Of a stretch of DNA of 64,000 bases, positions 37,701 through 45,836 are shown piece after piece. The notes under the pieces were generated by a model that saw only the letters and a program-made list of their open reading frames with translations, did not search any database and was not told the origin of the DNA. This DNA comes from Micromonospora sp. CPCC 205371. GTDB taxonomy: Bacteria > Actinomycetota > Actinomycetes > Mycobacteriales > Micromonosporaceae. Location of the stretch: NCBI RefSeq assembly GCF_026130045.1, contig NZ_JAIBNX010000018.1:1-64000 (forward strand), in the 5' to 3' direction. The first letter of the stretch is position 1. Each line of letters starts with the position of its first letter. A program made the position numbers and the translations under genes.

Positions 37701-40700
37701 GAGCTCAAGGACTGGCAGAACAACGCCCCGACGTTCCTGACCACCAAGAAGTCGGCATACGACGACTACGGCCGCCTGACCGACAACTGGGACGTCGATA
37801 ACCGACGCACCGGCACCTCCTATGCGCCGGCGGCCGGGGCGCCGGTCACCTCGGTGACCACGACGAACGTCCTGGGCTGGACCAGCGTCGCCGAGATGGA
37901 ACCGGCGTGGGGTGCCACCCTCGCCGTCGTGGACGCCAACGGCCGGCGCACAGCGAAGGCGTACGACCCGCTGGGCCGGCTGACCGGTGTCTGGTACCCG
38001 GGTCGCAACACAAGCCAGACGCCCAACACCGCGTACACGTACACGATCAGCAACACAGCGCCGAGCGTCGTCGAGACGAAGATGCTGAACCCGGCCGGCG
38101 CGCAGGTCAGCTCATATGCGCTGTACGACGCGCTCCTGCGCCCCCGGCAGACCCAGGCACCGTCGGCAACCGGGACCGGCCGAATCGTCACAGACACCCA
38201 CTACGACTCGGCAGGACGCTCGTACCTGACCTGGGGACCCTACTGGGAGGAGGGGGCGGCGCCGTCCGGTGAAGCGTGGGTGCCCGATGACGCCCACGAA
38301 AGGATCGACATCTGGCACCGAACCGTTTACGACGGTGCAGGACGGCCGACGGCGGCGATCCAGTTCAACCGGTTGGTCGAGAAGTGGCGCACCACGACCA
38401 CGTACGGCGGTGACAGCACCACGGTAGTGCCGCCCCCCGGCGGTACCGCCACGACGACCGTTGTGGACGCGCAGGGCCGCACCACCCAGCTGATGCAGCA
38501 CCGCAACCGCGACCTGACCGGAACTCCGTTGGTCACCACATATGGCTACGACCGCAAGAGCAGGAAGGTGCTCGTCCGCGACTCGGCCGGCACCGAGTGG
38601 CGGTTCGGATTCGACCTACGCAGTCGGCAGGTGTTCGTGGACGACCCAGACAAAGGTGAGTCCACGACGGTGTACGACGATGCCGGCCGGGTCGTTAGCA
38701 CCGTCGACGGACGCGGCACCACACTCGCGTTCACCTACGACCCGCTCGATCGCAAGACCGGCCTGTTTCTCGGCTCAACCAGCGGTACGAAGCTGGCGGC
38801 CTGGGGCTACGACGGCGTGGTGGACGCCTCAGGCGAGAGCATCTCGCGCGGGATGATGACGTCCAGCACCCGTTACGTGGGCGGTGCCGGTGGCAGCGCC
38901 TACATCGCGGCCACCACCGCGGTCGATGCGGCCGGCAGGGCCACCCAGTCCAAGGTCACCATTCCGGCGGGGGAAATCGGACTGGCCGGCACTTACCAAT
39001 ACGACACGACGTACAAGGTGGACGGTTCGCTGGCGACCACCCGGCTGCCCGCGATTGGCGGGTCCACTGGCCTTGGCATCGAGTCGCTCACCACCAACTA
39101 CCAGGCGACCGGTATTCCGACGACGCTCGCCACCACTCTCGGTACGAGTTATGTGGTTTCGACGAACCTGACCGAGTTCGGCGAGAGCAACATCGTCACA
39201 CTCCGCAATAACAGCGGGAAGATCGTCCAGCTCGGCACCTACTACGAAGCGAGCACCCGCCGACTCAACCGGATCTGGTCAACCCGCGAGACGAGCCCGT
39301 CGAGCCTGTCGGACCTGTACTACTCGTACGACCACGCCGGCAACATCAAGTCGGTCACCGAGACGTCGGCGGTGGCGGGCGCGGAGACCCAGTGCTTCGG
39401 CTACGACTTCCTGCGCCGACTCACCGAGGCATGGACGCCGGCCGGGCAGAACTGCGACGCTGCACCGACCGCCGCCGGGCTGGGCGGCCCGGCGCCATAT
39501 TGGACCAGCTGGGTGATCGACGACGCGGGCAACCGCAAGAAGCAGACGGAACGAGTGACAGCGGCCGGCACGAGGATCACCGACTACACGTACCCGGCGG
39601 CCACCGCGAGCCGCCCGCACACGGTGTCAGACACCTCCACTACCGACAATGCCGGCACGCGCACCGCTACGTACGCATACGACGGCGCCGGTAACACCAT
39701 GCAGCGACCGACGGCAACCAGCGGCGCTCAGACGCTGACCTGGGATGCCGAGGGCCACCTGGCGACCAACAAGGACAGCACCGGAACTACGAGTTACCTG
39801 TACGACGCGGACGGCAAGCGGCTCATCCGCACCGACCCGAACGGCAGCAAGACCCTATACCTGCCGGGGCAGGAGCTGAAGGTCAATGCGACAGGCCAGA
39901 CCCAGTCGTGCGTCCGCTACTACAGCCACGGCGGGAAGACCATAGCGACGCGTACGCCGGCAGGTGTGACCTGGCTTCTGCCCGATCACCAGGGCACGAG
40001 CCGGCTCTCGGTGGACGCGTTGTCACAGGCGTACGCGATCCGCCGCCAGGACCCGTACGGTAACCAGCGCGGCTCGGTGACCGGCACCTGGCCAGCCGCC
40101 ATGGACAAGGGTTTCGTCGGCGGCACCAAGGATGACAGCGGGCTCACGCATCTGGGCGCCCGCGAGTACGACCCGCTGATCGGCCGGTTCATCTCGGTCG
40201 ACCCGATCGTCGACTTCAACGACCCGCAGCAGGCACACGGGTACTCGTACTCGAACAACACCCCGGTCACCATGAGCGACCCGGATGGTTTGCGCCCATA
40301 CGACGATGCCGGCAGCGAAAACAACGGCAAGGACGGCAAGACATCCGACGGCAAGAAGATCAACACGCATTCGTCGGACGATGACGAACGCCGTGCCACC
40401 GGAGACTCGGCCAAAGCACATCGCATCCGCCAACACCGCTACAAGCAGATCATGGAAGGTAAGTTCGGCATCCGTGCTTGGCTTGCGGAGCTTGTCGATG
40501 AGGCGATGGACCGGTCCGAACGGCAGGCGGGCGGCGGGAAATTCAAGCCGTTCCGGAAGGCGGTCACTGAACTAACCGAAGACATGATCGTTAGTGCCTG
40601 GATCGAGGAGGCGCTGGAGCGGATCGACGAGTCCCGCAACGACGGCAAGGTCCATCCCGACGGCGTAACCGTCGCGTTCGACGACGACGAGTTCAAGATC

Positions 40701-41090
40701 GCCTTCCGGCTCGCCTTCACCGGACGTGAGGTCGAATCCAGGGACGAGAACCTCCAGACGGTCGGCAACCCCGACGGGAAGGTCTTCGACGCGTACGTTG
40801 ACGGCGTGCGGAGTGAGTTCAAGAGCGTCTTTACGAACTCGGAAGGGAAGGTCTACCGCGACTTCAGCGACGCCAACAAGCAGCATGCCGTCCGGCTATA
40901 CATGTGGACCGGCGACGACGTGGAACCCGAGAAGGTAAAGGAGGGGCAGAACAACTTCTGGCGCAACAGCCACAAACGGCCGAACCAGTCGCTGCAGCAG
41001 GTGATGGTGATGGGCGAGGTTGAGGCTAACCTGCAAGATATTTCCGAAGACCTGAACTGTGCCGGCATCGACTGGTTGTCTGGCTGCTGA
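34743..41090 (+). CDS. Secreted RHS/YD-repeat polymorphic toxin with C-terminal nuclease-like domain
   Basis: 2115 residues from the GTG at 34743. Signal peptide 1-26 (VPASA|AEP). An SpvB-like start (LNLAYSSQ-type strand, WVGEGFEYSPGYI) begins near 246. YD repeats run from about 1050 to 1800 (YDPLGRLTGVWYP, YAYDGAGNTMQ, YLYDADGKRL). The core ends in GAREYDPLIGRFISVDPI near 1805, the site after which RHS proteins switch to a variable tip. The last 260 residues are unlike the core: charged helices, then GKVFDAYVDGVRSEFKS with D2016 and E2025-F-K2027, a pattern of the PD-(D/E)xK nuclease hairpin. So a DNase or RNase toxin is predicted. The cage-forming shell and the tip are family knowledge; the nuclease is inference. 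Confidence 0.88.
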   Translation: MRTRWGIVALVGLLTVTFLPGVPASAAEPSYKAQRPQQGNSVPGAPAKPRVVTLPGVKSSHAPAPQWPAAGAASVSLSQPSASTRTASATRVGSLPVWIAPASTRSMKAAKAPDSVRVEVLDRASAKRSGHDLAVRVSRADGVAGSAGVRVWIDYTAFASAYGGDWAGRLRLVRLPACALTTPAARGCQAQPLPSVNDGKSVAADVTMSAAPATKKAAIVEGLGASAAVVALAAGAAGGSGDYAATSLSPSATWSAGGSAGGFTWSYSVRTPPGLGGPAPAINLAYSSQAVDGRTISTNNQPSWVGEGFEYSPGYIERRYVACSDDMEGENNNTTKTGDQCWRNDNATMSLNGDGTELIYNAAEKLWHGRNEEGARIERKTGAANGARNGEYWVVTTMDGTKYYFGLNRLDGWTASRPETNSVLTVPVFGNHPEEPCHVSAFASSSCDQAYRWNLDYVVDTHGNTMSLWYGRDTNLYGRNNSTSDLASYHRDGYLMRIDYGTDQRTVVNGVKTDTVFTAAKAPVQVVFGTGDRCLITCGNRENWLDTPLDQECTGTTCDDHSPTFWSKKRLSTISTKVWNTTTSGYRDVERWTLTHSYPDPGDGTRAGMWLARLAHTGLIGGTASVPDIEFGPIAMDNRVDTALQNGLRPMRWHRMDKIKTEAGAIIDVNYKPAECVAGATPTAHANTKRCYPVRWAPEDLGQAPGAEITDWFHKYVVDNVVENDATGKPTGSPLATVTRYDYYGGGAWRYADDDGLTKDNRRTWNQWRGYELVRTTLGEPGEQTYSETRYFRGMHGDKQPSGTRTARVTDSKGRATIDDHDEYAGMPRETITYNGSAGAISGSLNTPWRGGATATRVIDGQTVNARFIGMSDTETWTALDRGRQDRWTRTQTELDGYGMASRVTEHGDVTVTGDEKCTLTDYARNQGAWLMTYPSRVRTFALTCADATAAGRVLTAEDAIADVKTSYDHKVWGIVPMMGEPTQVDELKDWQNNAPTFLTTKKSAYDDYGRLTDNWDVDNRRTGTSYAPAAGAPVTSVTTTNVLGWTSVAEMEPAWGATLAVVDANGRRTAKAYDPLGRLTGVWYPGRNTSQTPNTAYTYTISNTAPSVVETKMLNPAGAQVSSYALYDALLRPRQTQAPSATGTGRIVTDTHYDSAGRSYLTWGPYWEEGAAPSGEAWVPDDAHERIDIWHRTVYDGAGRPTAAIQFNRLVEKWRTTTTYGGDSTTVVPPPGGTATTTVVDAQGRTTQLMQHRNRDLTGTPLVTTYGYDRKSRKVLVRDSAGTEWRFGFDLRSRQVFVDDPDKGESTTVYDDAGRVVSTVDGRGTTLAFTYDPLDRKTGLFLGSTSGTKLAAWGYDGVVDASGESISRGMMTSSTRYVGGAGGSAYIAATTAVDAAGRATQSKVTIPAGEIGLAGTYQYDTTYKVDGSLATTRLPAIGGSTGLGIESLTTNYQATGIPTTLATTLGTSYVVSTNLTEFGESNIVTLRNNSGKIVQLGTYYEASTRRLNRIWSTRETSPSSLSDLYYSYDHAGNIKSVTETSAVAGAETQCFGYDFLRRLTEAWTPAGQNCDAAPTAAGLGGPAPYWTSWVIDDAGNRKKQTERVTAAGTRITDYTYPAATASRPHTVSDTSTTDNAGTRTATYAYDGAGNTMQRPTATSGAQTLTWDAEGHLATNKDSTGTTSYLYDADGKRLIRTDPNGSKTLYLPGQELKVNATGQTQSCVRYYSHGGKTIATRTPAGVTWLLPDHQGTSRLSVDALSQAYAIRRQDPYGNQRGSVTGTWPAAMDKGFVGGTKDDSGLTHLGAREYDPLIGRFISVDPIVDFNDPQQAHGYSYSNNTPVTMSDPDGLRPYDDAGSENNGKDGKTSDGKKINTHSSDDDERRATGDSAKAHRIRQHRYKQIMEGKFGIRAWLAELVDEAMDRSERQAGGGKFKPFRKAVTELTEDMIVSAWIEEALERIDESRNDGKVHPDGVTVAFDDDEFKIAFRLAFTGREVESRDENLQTVGNPDGKVFDAYVDGVRSEFKSVFTNSEGKVYRDFSDANKQHAVRLYMWTGDDVEPEKVKEGQNNFWRNSHKRPNQSLQQVMVMGEVEANLQDISEDLNCAGIDWLSGC

Positions 41091-41098
41091 GGTGAGCC

Positions 41099-41464
41099 AT
41101 GGCTGACTACATGATCGATCTTGGTCCGCTTGAGCCGATATCGACCGATGCGCTGGTGGAGGATCTCGGCAAGGTCTTCGGAGTGCCGTTCCGCGGCCAT
41201 CCGACGCCGGGTGCCTACTCAGCCGGCACCGAGCTGTTCCATCTGAACCTCGATCTCGATACGGATGCGGTCCAGGAGCCGAAGGGCGACTACGACCGTG
41301 ACCATCCATACCATCTTGAGGTGGAGCCCAGGAGGTGGGAGAAGTTGACGATCGCCAAGGAGGTCTTCCGGACGCTCCAGGAGTCGGGCCGGTACCGCGT
41401 CGTGCTCTATGAGAACTATGTGGTGATCGAGTCTACCCACTACCGGCCGGAGGACATCCCGTAG
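41099..41464 (+). CDS. Putative immunity protein for the RHS C-terminal toxin
   Basis: 121 residues, acidic, no signal peptide, so it stays in the producing cell. It starts 8 bases after the RHS stop, and its AGGTGAG ribosome site overlaps that stop, giving tight coupling. I recognise no domain: a mixed alpha/beta protein with [10 protein letters not shown] and [14 protein letters not shown] strands and a helix [14 protein letters not shown]. Size, charge and place directly after a toxin tip are the usual marks of a cognate immunity gene. The next gene, menG, is unrelated and only 13 bases away. Confidence 0.7.
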   Translation: MADYMIDLGPLEPISTDALVEDLGKVFGVPFRGHPTPGAYSAGTELFHLNLDLDTDAVQEPKGDYDRDHPYHLEVEPRRWEKLTIAKEVFRTLQESGRYRVVLYENYVVIESTHYRPEDIP

Positions 41465-41477
41465 CGGCTGGCAGAGT

Positions 41478-42176
41478 GTGACTGTGACCCGCGCAGACCT
41501 GGACAAGCACCCCCACGAGATAGCCGCGATGTTCGACGGCGTGGCCCGGCGGTACGACCTGACCAACACGGTCCTGTCGTTCGGGCAGGACCGGGGCTGG
41601 CGCCGTGCCACCCGGGAGGCGCTCGGACTCCAGCCGGGCCAACGGGTGCTCGACGTCGGCGCCGGGACCGGGGTATCCACTGTGGAGCTGGCCACCTCCG
41701 GGGCGTACGCGGTCGGGCTGGACCTTTCGATCGGCATGCTCCAGGCCGGGCGCCGGGTGCGGCCGGACGTGCCGCTGCTGGCCGGTGACGCGTTGCGGCT
41801 GCCCTTCGCCGACGAGACCTTCGACGCCGTGACGATCTCGTTTGCGCTGCGCAACGTGGTGGACAGCGCGGCGGCTCTGCGTGAGCTGGCGCGGGTGACC
41901 CGGCCGGGCGGGCGCCTGGTGGTTTGTGAGTTCAGCCACCCGACCAACGCGGCGTTCCGCACCGCCTACCTGCAGTACCTCATGCGGTCACTGCCGGCCG
42001 TGGCGCGCAAGGTGGCGAGCAACCCGGGTGCGTACGTCTACCTGGCCGAGTCCATCCGCGCGTGGCCCGACCAGGGCGGTCTCGCGGCCCGGATCGCGGC
42101 GTCGGGCTGGGACCACGTCGCCTGGCGCAACCTGACCGGCGGCATCGTCGCCCTCCACCGCGCCACCCGCCCGTAG
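41478..42176 (+). CDS. menG: Demethylmenaquinone methyltransferase
   Basis: 232 residues. [20 protein letters not shown] is the MenG/UbiE signature; [16 protein letters not shown] is SAM motif [16 protein letters not shown] and [18 protein letters not shown] are motifs II and III with the UbiE-specific RNV. It C-methylates demethylmenaquinone with SAM, the last step of menaquinone synthesis. The GTG at 41478 has a second GTG two codons on. It lies between the toxin locus and the reductase-nuo operon, so the menaquinone cluster seems to be interrupted by the RHS locus. Confidence 0.92.
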   Translation: MTVTRADLDKHPHEIAAMFDGVARRYDLTNTVLSFGQDRGWRRATREALGLQPGQRVLDVGAGTGVSTVELATSGAYAVGLDLSIGMLQAGRRVRPDVPLLAGDALRLPFADETFDAVTISFALRNVVDSAAALRELARVTRPGGRLVVCEFSHPTNAAFRTAYLQYLMRSLPAVARKVASNPGAYVYLAESIRAWPDQGGLAARIAASGWDHVAWRNLTGGIVALHRATRP

Positions 42177-42259
42177 GGCTGATTTCCTCTGCGGGCGTTC
42201 GGCGAGGCGCGCATAGCGGATCGTACAAAAGGGACATTTGTGGTAGTAAGCTGCGTCAC

Positions 42260-42505
42260 ATGTTGGGGCAGACCGACGACGCCGCGGACACGGTGGCGCA
42301 GATGCGGCAGCTTGCCGCCCAGGACCCTGAAGCCGCTCAGAAGCTCGCCGCGGACCTGATGGCCGCGCTAGCCCGCGCCGGCGCCCCCCTCCCCGTGGAC
42401 CTCACCGCGCCGGCGGGCGCCGCTCCCGACCCCGCCGTGCGCGCGGCGGGCGAGTCCGTGGCTCCCCCGAACCCCGAGGTGGCGGCGGACGGACCCGGCG
42501 CCTGA
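42260..42505 (+). CDS. Small hypothetical protein
   Basis: 81 residues from the ATG at 42260. The first 40 residues form a helix rich in Ala and Gln with Asp/Glu (DDAADTVAQMRQLAAQDPEA), the rest is Ala/Pro-rich and probably disordered. No signal peptide, no motif I recognise. An AT-richer stretch before it (TACAAAAGGGACATTTGTGGTAGTAAG region) could be its promoter. A dispersed palindromic repeat follows. Reverse-strand frames over the same bases are less protein-like. It may be a real lineage-specific gene or a chance frame. Confidence 0.45.
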   Translation: MLGQTDDAADTVAQMRQLAAQDPEAAQKLAADLMAALARAGAPLPVDLTAPAGAAPDPAVRAAGESVAPPNPEVAADGPGA

Positions 42506-42506
42506 C

Positions 42507-42584
42507 CGATCAAGGCCATTTGCATCGATCAAGGGCAAATGCGCGCGGATCGGAGATCCAAGCACGTGCATTTGTCCTTGATCG
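42507..42584. repeat. GATCAAGG-family palindromic repeat
   Basis: GATCAAGGCCATTTGC (from 42508) is followed by CGATCAAGGGCAAATGC (42526-42542), which pairs with GCATTTGTCCTTGATCG (42568-42584) with one mismatch, loop 25 bases. The first unit is a partial copy of the second arm's neighbourhood. Placed after the small gene and before the reductase promoter, it may act as a terminator. Its ends (GATCA) recall the two palindromic elements at 2.4 and 61.6 kb, though the inner sequence differs. Confidence 0.6.
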
Positions 42585-42648
42585 ACGGAACTGTCGGCGC
42601 TGCGGCGGCACGCGGGCGTCGCAGGCTGCGCGGTTAGGGTGACCTAAG

Positions 42649-42670
42649 ACCGCCAGGGGCCCTGGGCGGT
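42649..42670 (+). promoter_or_regulatory. GC-rich hairpin upstream of the reductase-nuo operon
   Basis: ACCGCC (42649-42654) pairs with GGCGGT (42665-42670), and AGGGGCCCT (42655-42663) between them is itself a palindrome, leaving one bulged base. It is 23 bases before the Rex-like site. It could end upstream transcripts or act in the leader of the operon. Confidence 0.4.
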
Positions 42671-42692
42671 TCTAGACTCCACTCGGAAACGC

Positions 42693-42710
42693 TTGTGAAG
42701 CATTTCACTA
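42693..42710. promoter_or_regulatory. Probable Rex (NAD+/NADH-sensing repressor) operator
   Basis: TTGTGAAGCATTTCACTA matches the Rex consensus TTGTGAAnnnnTTCACAA at 12 of 14 specified positions, with perfect inner arms GTGAA/TTCAC. It lies 22 bases before the GTG of the reductase gene that heads the nuo operon. In Streptomyces, Rex represses respiratory genes when NADH is low relative to NAD+. The rex gene itself is not in the window. Confidence 0.75.
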
Positions 42711-42732
42711 GCGCCCGAGTGGAGGTGAACCG

Positions 42733-43995
42733 GTGACCGACGAAGCCGACGTCATCGTCGTAGGCGCCGGTCCGGGCGGTTCGACAACCGCCTACCACCT
42801 GGCCCGGCACGGTCTCCGGGTGCTGTTGCTGGAGAAGACCGAGTTCCCCCGAGAAAAGGTCTGCGGCGATGGGCTCACCCCGCGCGCGGTCAAGCAGATC
42901 GTCAAGCTGGGCATCGACACCAGCCCGGAAAACGGCTGGCTGCGCAACAAGGGCCTGCGCGTCATCGGTGGCGGCGTACGCCTGGAGCTCGACTGGCCAG
43001 AGCTCGCCAGCTTCCCGGACTACGGCCTGGTGCGCACGCGCCTCGACTTCGACGACATGCTCGCCAAGCAGGCGGTGAAGGCCGGCGCGATCCTGCACAC
43101 CGGCACAAATGTGGTGAAGCCAGTTCTGGATGCTGCCGGGCATGCGGTCGGGGTGGTCGCGGAAACAAGAGGCGAAGAGCGCATCTACCGCGCGCCGCTC
43201 ACGATCGCGGCCGACGGGGTGTCGGGCCGGTTCCCGCTCGCTCTGGGTCTCGCCAAGCGCGAGGACCGCCCGATCGGTGTCGCGGTCCGGCGGTACTACC
43301 ACTCGCCGCTCCGGCACCAGGACGACTATCTGGAGTCGTGGCTCGAACTGCGCAGCAAGGAAGCCGGCGACAAGCTGCTGCCCGGATACGGCTGGATTTT
43401 CGGCATGGGCGACGGCCGGGTCAACGTCGGGCTCGGCGTGCTCAACAGCTCGGCCGCGTTCGGCAAGACGAACTACCGGCGGTTGCTGGTCGACTGGCTT
43501 GGCAGCACCCCGCCGGAGTGGGGCATGAACGACGAAGCCAACGCCGACGGCCCGATCCTGGGTGCGGCGCTGCCGATGGGCTTCAACCGGGTGCCGCACT
43601 ACACGAGGGGTGTGCTGCTGGTCGGTGACTCCGGCGGTATGGTCAACCCCTTCAACGGCGAAGGCATCGCGTACGCGATGGAGTCGGGTGAGCTGGCGGC
43701 CGAGGTGGCCGTGCAGGCCCTGGCCCGTCCGGCCGGCCCGGCCAGGGAGCGTGCGCTGGCCGCATACCCGGCCGAGCTCAAGGCCCGGTACGGCGGCTAC
43801 TACCGGCTCGGCAACCTTTTCGTGAAGCTCATCGGCAACCCGCAGATCATGAAGATCGCCACAAAGCACGGCATGCCGCACCCGACGCTGATGCGGTTCG
43901 TGCTGAAGCTGTTGGCCAACCTGACCGATCCGCGTGGTGGCGACGCGATGGACCGGATCATCAACGCGATGACCAGGGTGGCCCCCGCCGTGTGA
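42733..43995 (+). CDS. Geranylgeranyl reductase family flavoprotein (menaquinone reductase-like)
   Basis: 420 residues. DVIVVGAGPGGSTTAYHLARHG binds FAD; VCGDGLTPRAVKQI and GWIFGMGDGRVNVGLGV are the GGR signatures; GVLLVGDSGGMVNPFNGEGIAYAMESG is the second FAD site (quoted in parts). The GTG start has a perfect GGAGGTGA site five bases before. Family members saturate prenyl chains of lipids; in actinobacteria a member (MenJ) reduces an isoprene unit of menaquinone. Its place at the head of nuo and beside menG supports a quinone side-chain role. It is 69 bases before nuoA. Confidence 0.88.
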   Translation: MTDEADVIVVGAGPGGSTTAYHLARHGLRVLLLEKTEFPREKVCGDGLTPRAVKQIVKLGIDTSPENGWLRNKGLRVIGGGVRLELDWPELASFPDYGLVRTRLDFDDMLAKQAVKAGAILHTGTNVVKPVLDAAGHAVGVVAETRGEERIYRAPLTIAADGVSGRFPLALGLAKREDRPIGVAVRRYYHSPLRHQDDYLESWLELRSKEAGDKLLPGYGWIFGMGDGRVNVGLGVLNSSAAFGKTNYRRLLVDWLGSTPPEWGMNDEANADGPILGAALPMGFNRVPHYTRGVLLVGDSGGMVNPFNGEGIAYAMESGELAAEVAVQALARPAGPARERALAAYPAELKARYGGYYRLGNLFVKLIGNPQIMKIATKHGMPHPTLMRFVLKLLANLTDPRGGDAMDRIINAMTRVAPAV

Positions 43996-44064
43996 CGGTG
44001 CGGGTTGCCCAATAGTGTGACGTAACCGAGGCAAGGCAGGGAAAGGACGAGCAGGGGAAACACG

Positions 44065-44430
44065 ATGTCGCTCTCGCCTTACGTACCCATCATCGGGATG
44101 TTCGCCCTCGCCGCGGGGTTCGCGGTCTTCTCGGTCGCGATCGCGCCGTTCCTGGGCCCACGTCGCTTCAACAAGGCCAAGCTCGCCGCGTACGAGTGCG
44201 GCATCGAGCCGTCGCCCGAGCCGATCGGCGGCGGTCGCATCCCGGTCAAGTTCTACCTGACCGCGATGCTGTTCATCATCTTCGACATCGAAATCATCTT
44301 CCTCTACCCGTGGGCCGTGTCGTTCGACTCGCTCGGCCTCTTCGGGTTCGTGGAGATGCTGCTCTTCATTGGGACGGTCTTCATCGCGTACGCCTACGTC
44401 TGGCGGCGCGGCGGGCTGGACTGGGACTGA
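44065..44430 (+). CDS. nuoA: NADH-quinone oxidoreductase subunit A
   Basis: 121 residues with three membrane helices. AAYECGIEPSPEPIGGGRIPVKFYL is the conserved first loop (quoted in part: YECGIEP with its switch Cys), and FDIEIIFLYPWAV is helix 2 with the Asp/Glu pair of the E-channel. It sits in the membrane arm near the quinone site. First gene of the 14-gene nuo operon. Confidence 0.96.
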   Translation: MSLSPYVPIIGMFALAAGFAVFSVAIAPFLGPRRFNKAKLAAYECGIEPSPEPIGGGRIPVKFYLTAMLFIIFDIEIIFLYPWAVSFDSLGLFGFVEMLLFIGTVFIAYAYVWRRGGLDWD

Positions 44431-44442
44431 GGATCTGGCGCT

Positions 44443-45117
44443 ATGGGTATCGAAGAGAAGCTGCCGAGCGGCATCCTGCTGACCTCCGTCGAGAAGCTGG
44501 TCAACTGGACCCGCAAGACCTCGACGTGGGGCGCGACGTTCGGCCTCGCCTGCTGCGCCATCGAGATGATGGCCGCGGGCGCCCCGCACTATGACCTCGG
44601 TCGTTGGGGCATGGAGGTCTTCCGGGCCTCGCCGCGCCAGGCCGATCTGATGATCGTGGCGGGCCGAGTGAGCCAGAAGATGGCCCCGGTGCTCCGCCAG
44701 ATCTACGACCAGATGGCCGAGCCGCGCTGGGTGCTCTCCATGGGCGTCTGCGCGAGCAGCGGCGGCATGTTCAACAACTACGCGATCGTGCAGGGCGTCG
44801 ACCACGTGGTGCCCGTCGACATGTACCTGCCGGGCTGCCCGCCGCGGCCCGAGATGTTGATCGACGCGATCCTCAAGCTGCGCGAGAAGATCATGCAAGA
44901 GCCGCTCGGCGCGAACGGCCGCAAGATGCTCGAGGCGCGCCAGGCCCGCGGTGACGTGCCGGCCGTCGCGCCCGGTGCCATGCCCTCGTCGTACCGCTCG
45001 GACGCGGCGAAGCGTGCCGAGTGGACGCAGGCCGTCAAGGAAGGCCGCGAGGAACAGCTCCGCATCGAGAAGTGGATGCAGGAGCAGAGGCATCTGCAGG
45101 CAGGGGGTCGCTGGTGA
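44443..45117 (+). CDS. nuoB: NADH-quinone oxidoreductase subunit B
   Basis: 224 residues. [23 protein letters not shown] and PGCPPRPE hold the Cys ligands of cluster N2, the last [4Fe-4S] before quinone. The C-terminus is about 50 residues longer than in E. coli and rich in charged residues ([13 protein letters not shown]), an actinobacterial feature. It overlaps nuoC by 4 bases. Confidence 0.97.
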   Translation: MGIEEKLPSGILLTSVEKLVNWTRKTSTWGATFGLACCAIEMMAAGAPHYDLGRWGMEVFRASPRQADLMIVAGRVSQKMAPVLRQIYDQMAEPRWVLSMGVCASSGGMFNNYAIVQGVDHVVPVDMYLPGCPPRPEMLIDAILKLREKIMQEPLGANGRKMLEARQARGDVPAVAPGAMPSSYRSDAAKRAEWTQAVKEGREEQLRIEKWMQEQRHLQAGGRW

Positions 45118-45836
45118 GCGACGACAAGAGCTCGGTGCCCGCCGAGGCGCCGCCCGTCGGCGCGACCGCTGGTGCGCCGGCTGAGTACCCGCCGGCCAGC
45201 CGCGCCGGTCGCGGGATGTTCGGCATCCAGGGCAGCGGTGACACGTCGGGCTTCGGTGGCCTGGTGCGGCGCCGGGTGGCGCCCGGCGGGGCGGAGCGGC
45301 CGTTCGGCGGGTACTTCGACGAGGTGTACGACGCTCTGGAGGAGGCTTTCCCGGGGCTGGATGACGCGATCGAAAAGGTCGTCGTCGACCGGGGCGAGCT
45401 GACCCTGCATATCAAGGCGGAGCGGATCGCCGAGGTCTGCCAGGTGATGCGCGACGACGAGTCGCTGCGCTTCGAGCTGTGCTCCAGTGTGTCCGGTGCC
45501 GACTACCTCGGTGCCGACGACCGGCGGCTGCACGTCGTCTACCACCTCACCTCGATGACGTACCGGCGGCGCGTGCGGCTGGAGGTCGCGGTCACGGCCG
45601 AAAACCCGCGTGTTCCGAGCGTGACGAGCGTCTACCCGACCGCCGACTGGCAGGAGCGGGAGACGTACGACTTCTTCGGCGTCATTTTCGACGGCCACCC
45701 CAACCTGACCCGGGTTCTCATGCCGGACGACTGGGAAGGCTTCCCGCAGCGGAAGGACTACCCGCTCGGCGGCGTGCCGGTCGAATACAAAGGCGCCGAA
45801 ATCCCACCGCCGGACAAGCGGAGGAGCTACCAATGA
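45114..45836 (+). CDS. nuoC: NADH-quinone oxidoreductase subunit C
   Basis: 240 residues from the GTG at 45114. About 80 N-terminal residues ([17 protein letters not shown]) are low-complexity and precede the 30-kDa subunit domain, which carries TAVYPT-like strands and [29 protein letters not shown], the NuoC signature. nuoC and nuoD are separate genes here, not fused as in E. coli. It overlaps nuoD by 4 bases. Confidence 0.95.
   Translation: MSDDKSSVPAEAPPVGATAGAPAEYPPASRAGRGMFGIQGSGDTSGFGGLVRRRVAPGGAERPFGGYFDEVYDALEEAFPGLDDAIEKVVVDRGELTLHIKAERIAEVCQVMRDDESLRFELCSSVSGADYLGADDRRLHVVYHLTSMTYRRRVRLEVAVTAENPRVPSVTSVYPTADWQERETYDFFGVIFDGHPNLTRVLMPDDWEGFPQRKDYPLGGVPVEYKGAEIPPPDKRRSYQ

Noticed and set aside
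37960-39860. Possible CRISPR-like regular repeats in the RHS gene
   Set aside because: The regularity comes from YD repeats at protein level; the DNA is not repeated exactly and lies in one open frame.
42634-45093. Long minus-strand open frame (819 codons) over the reductase and nuoAB
   Set aside because: It is antisense to strongly conserved genes and has the Arg/Gly/His-rich composition of high-GC shadow frames.
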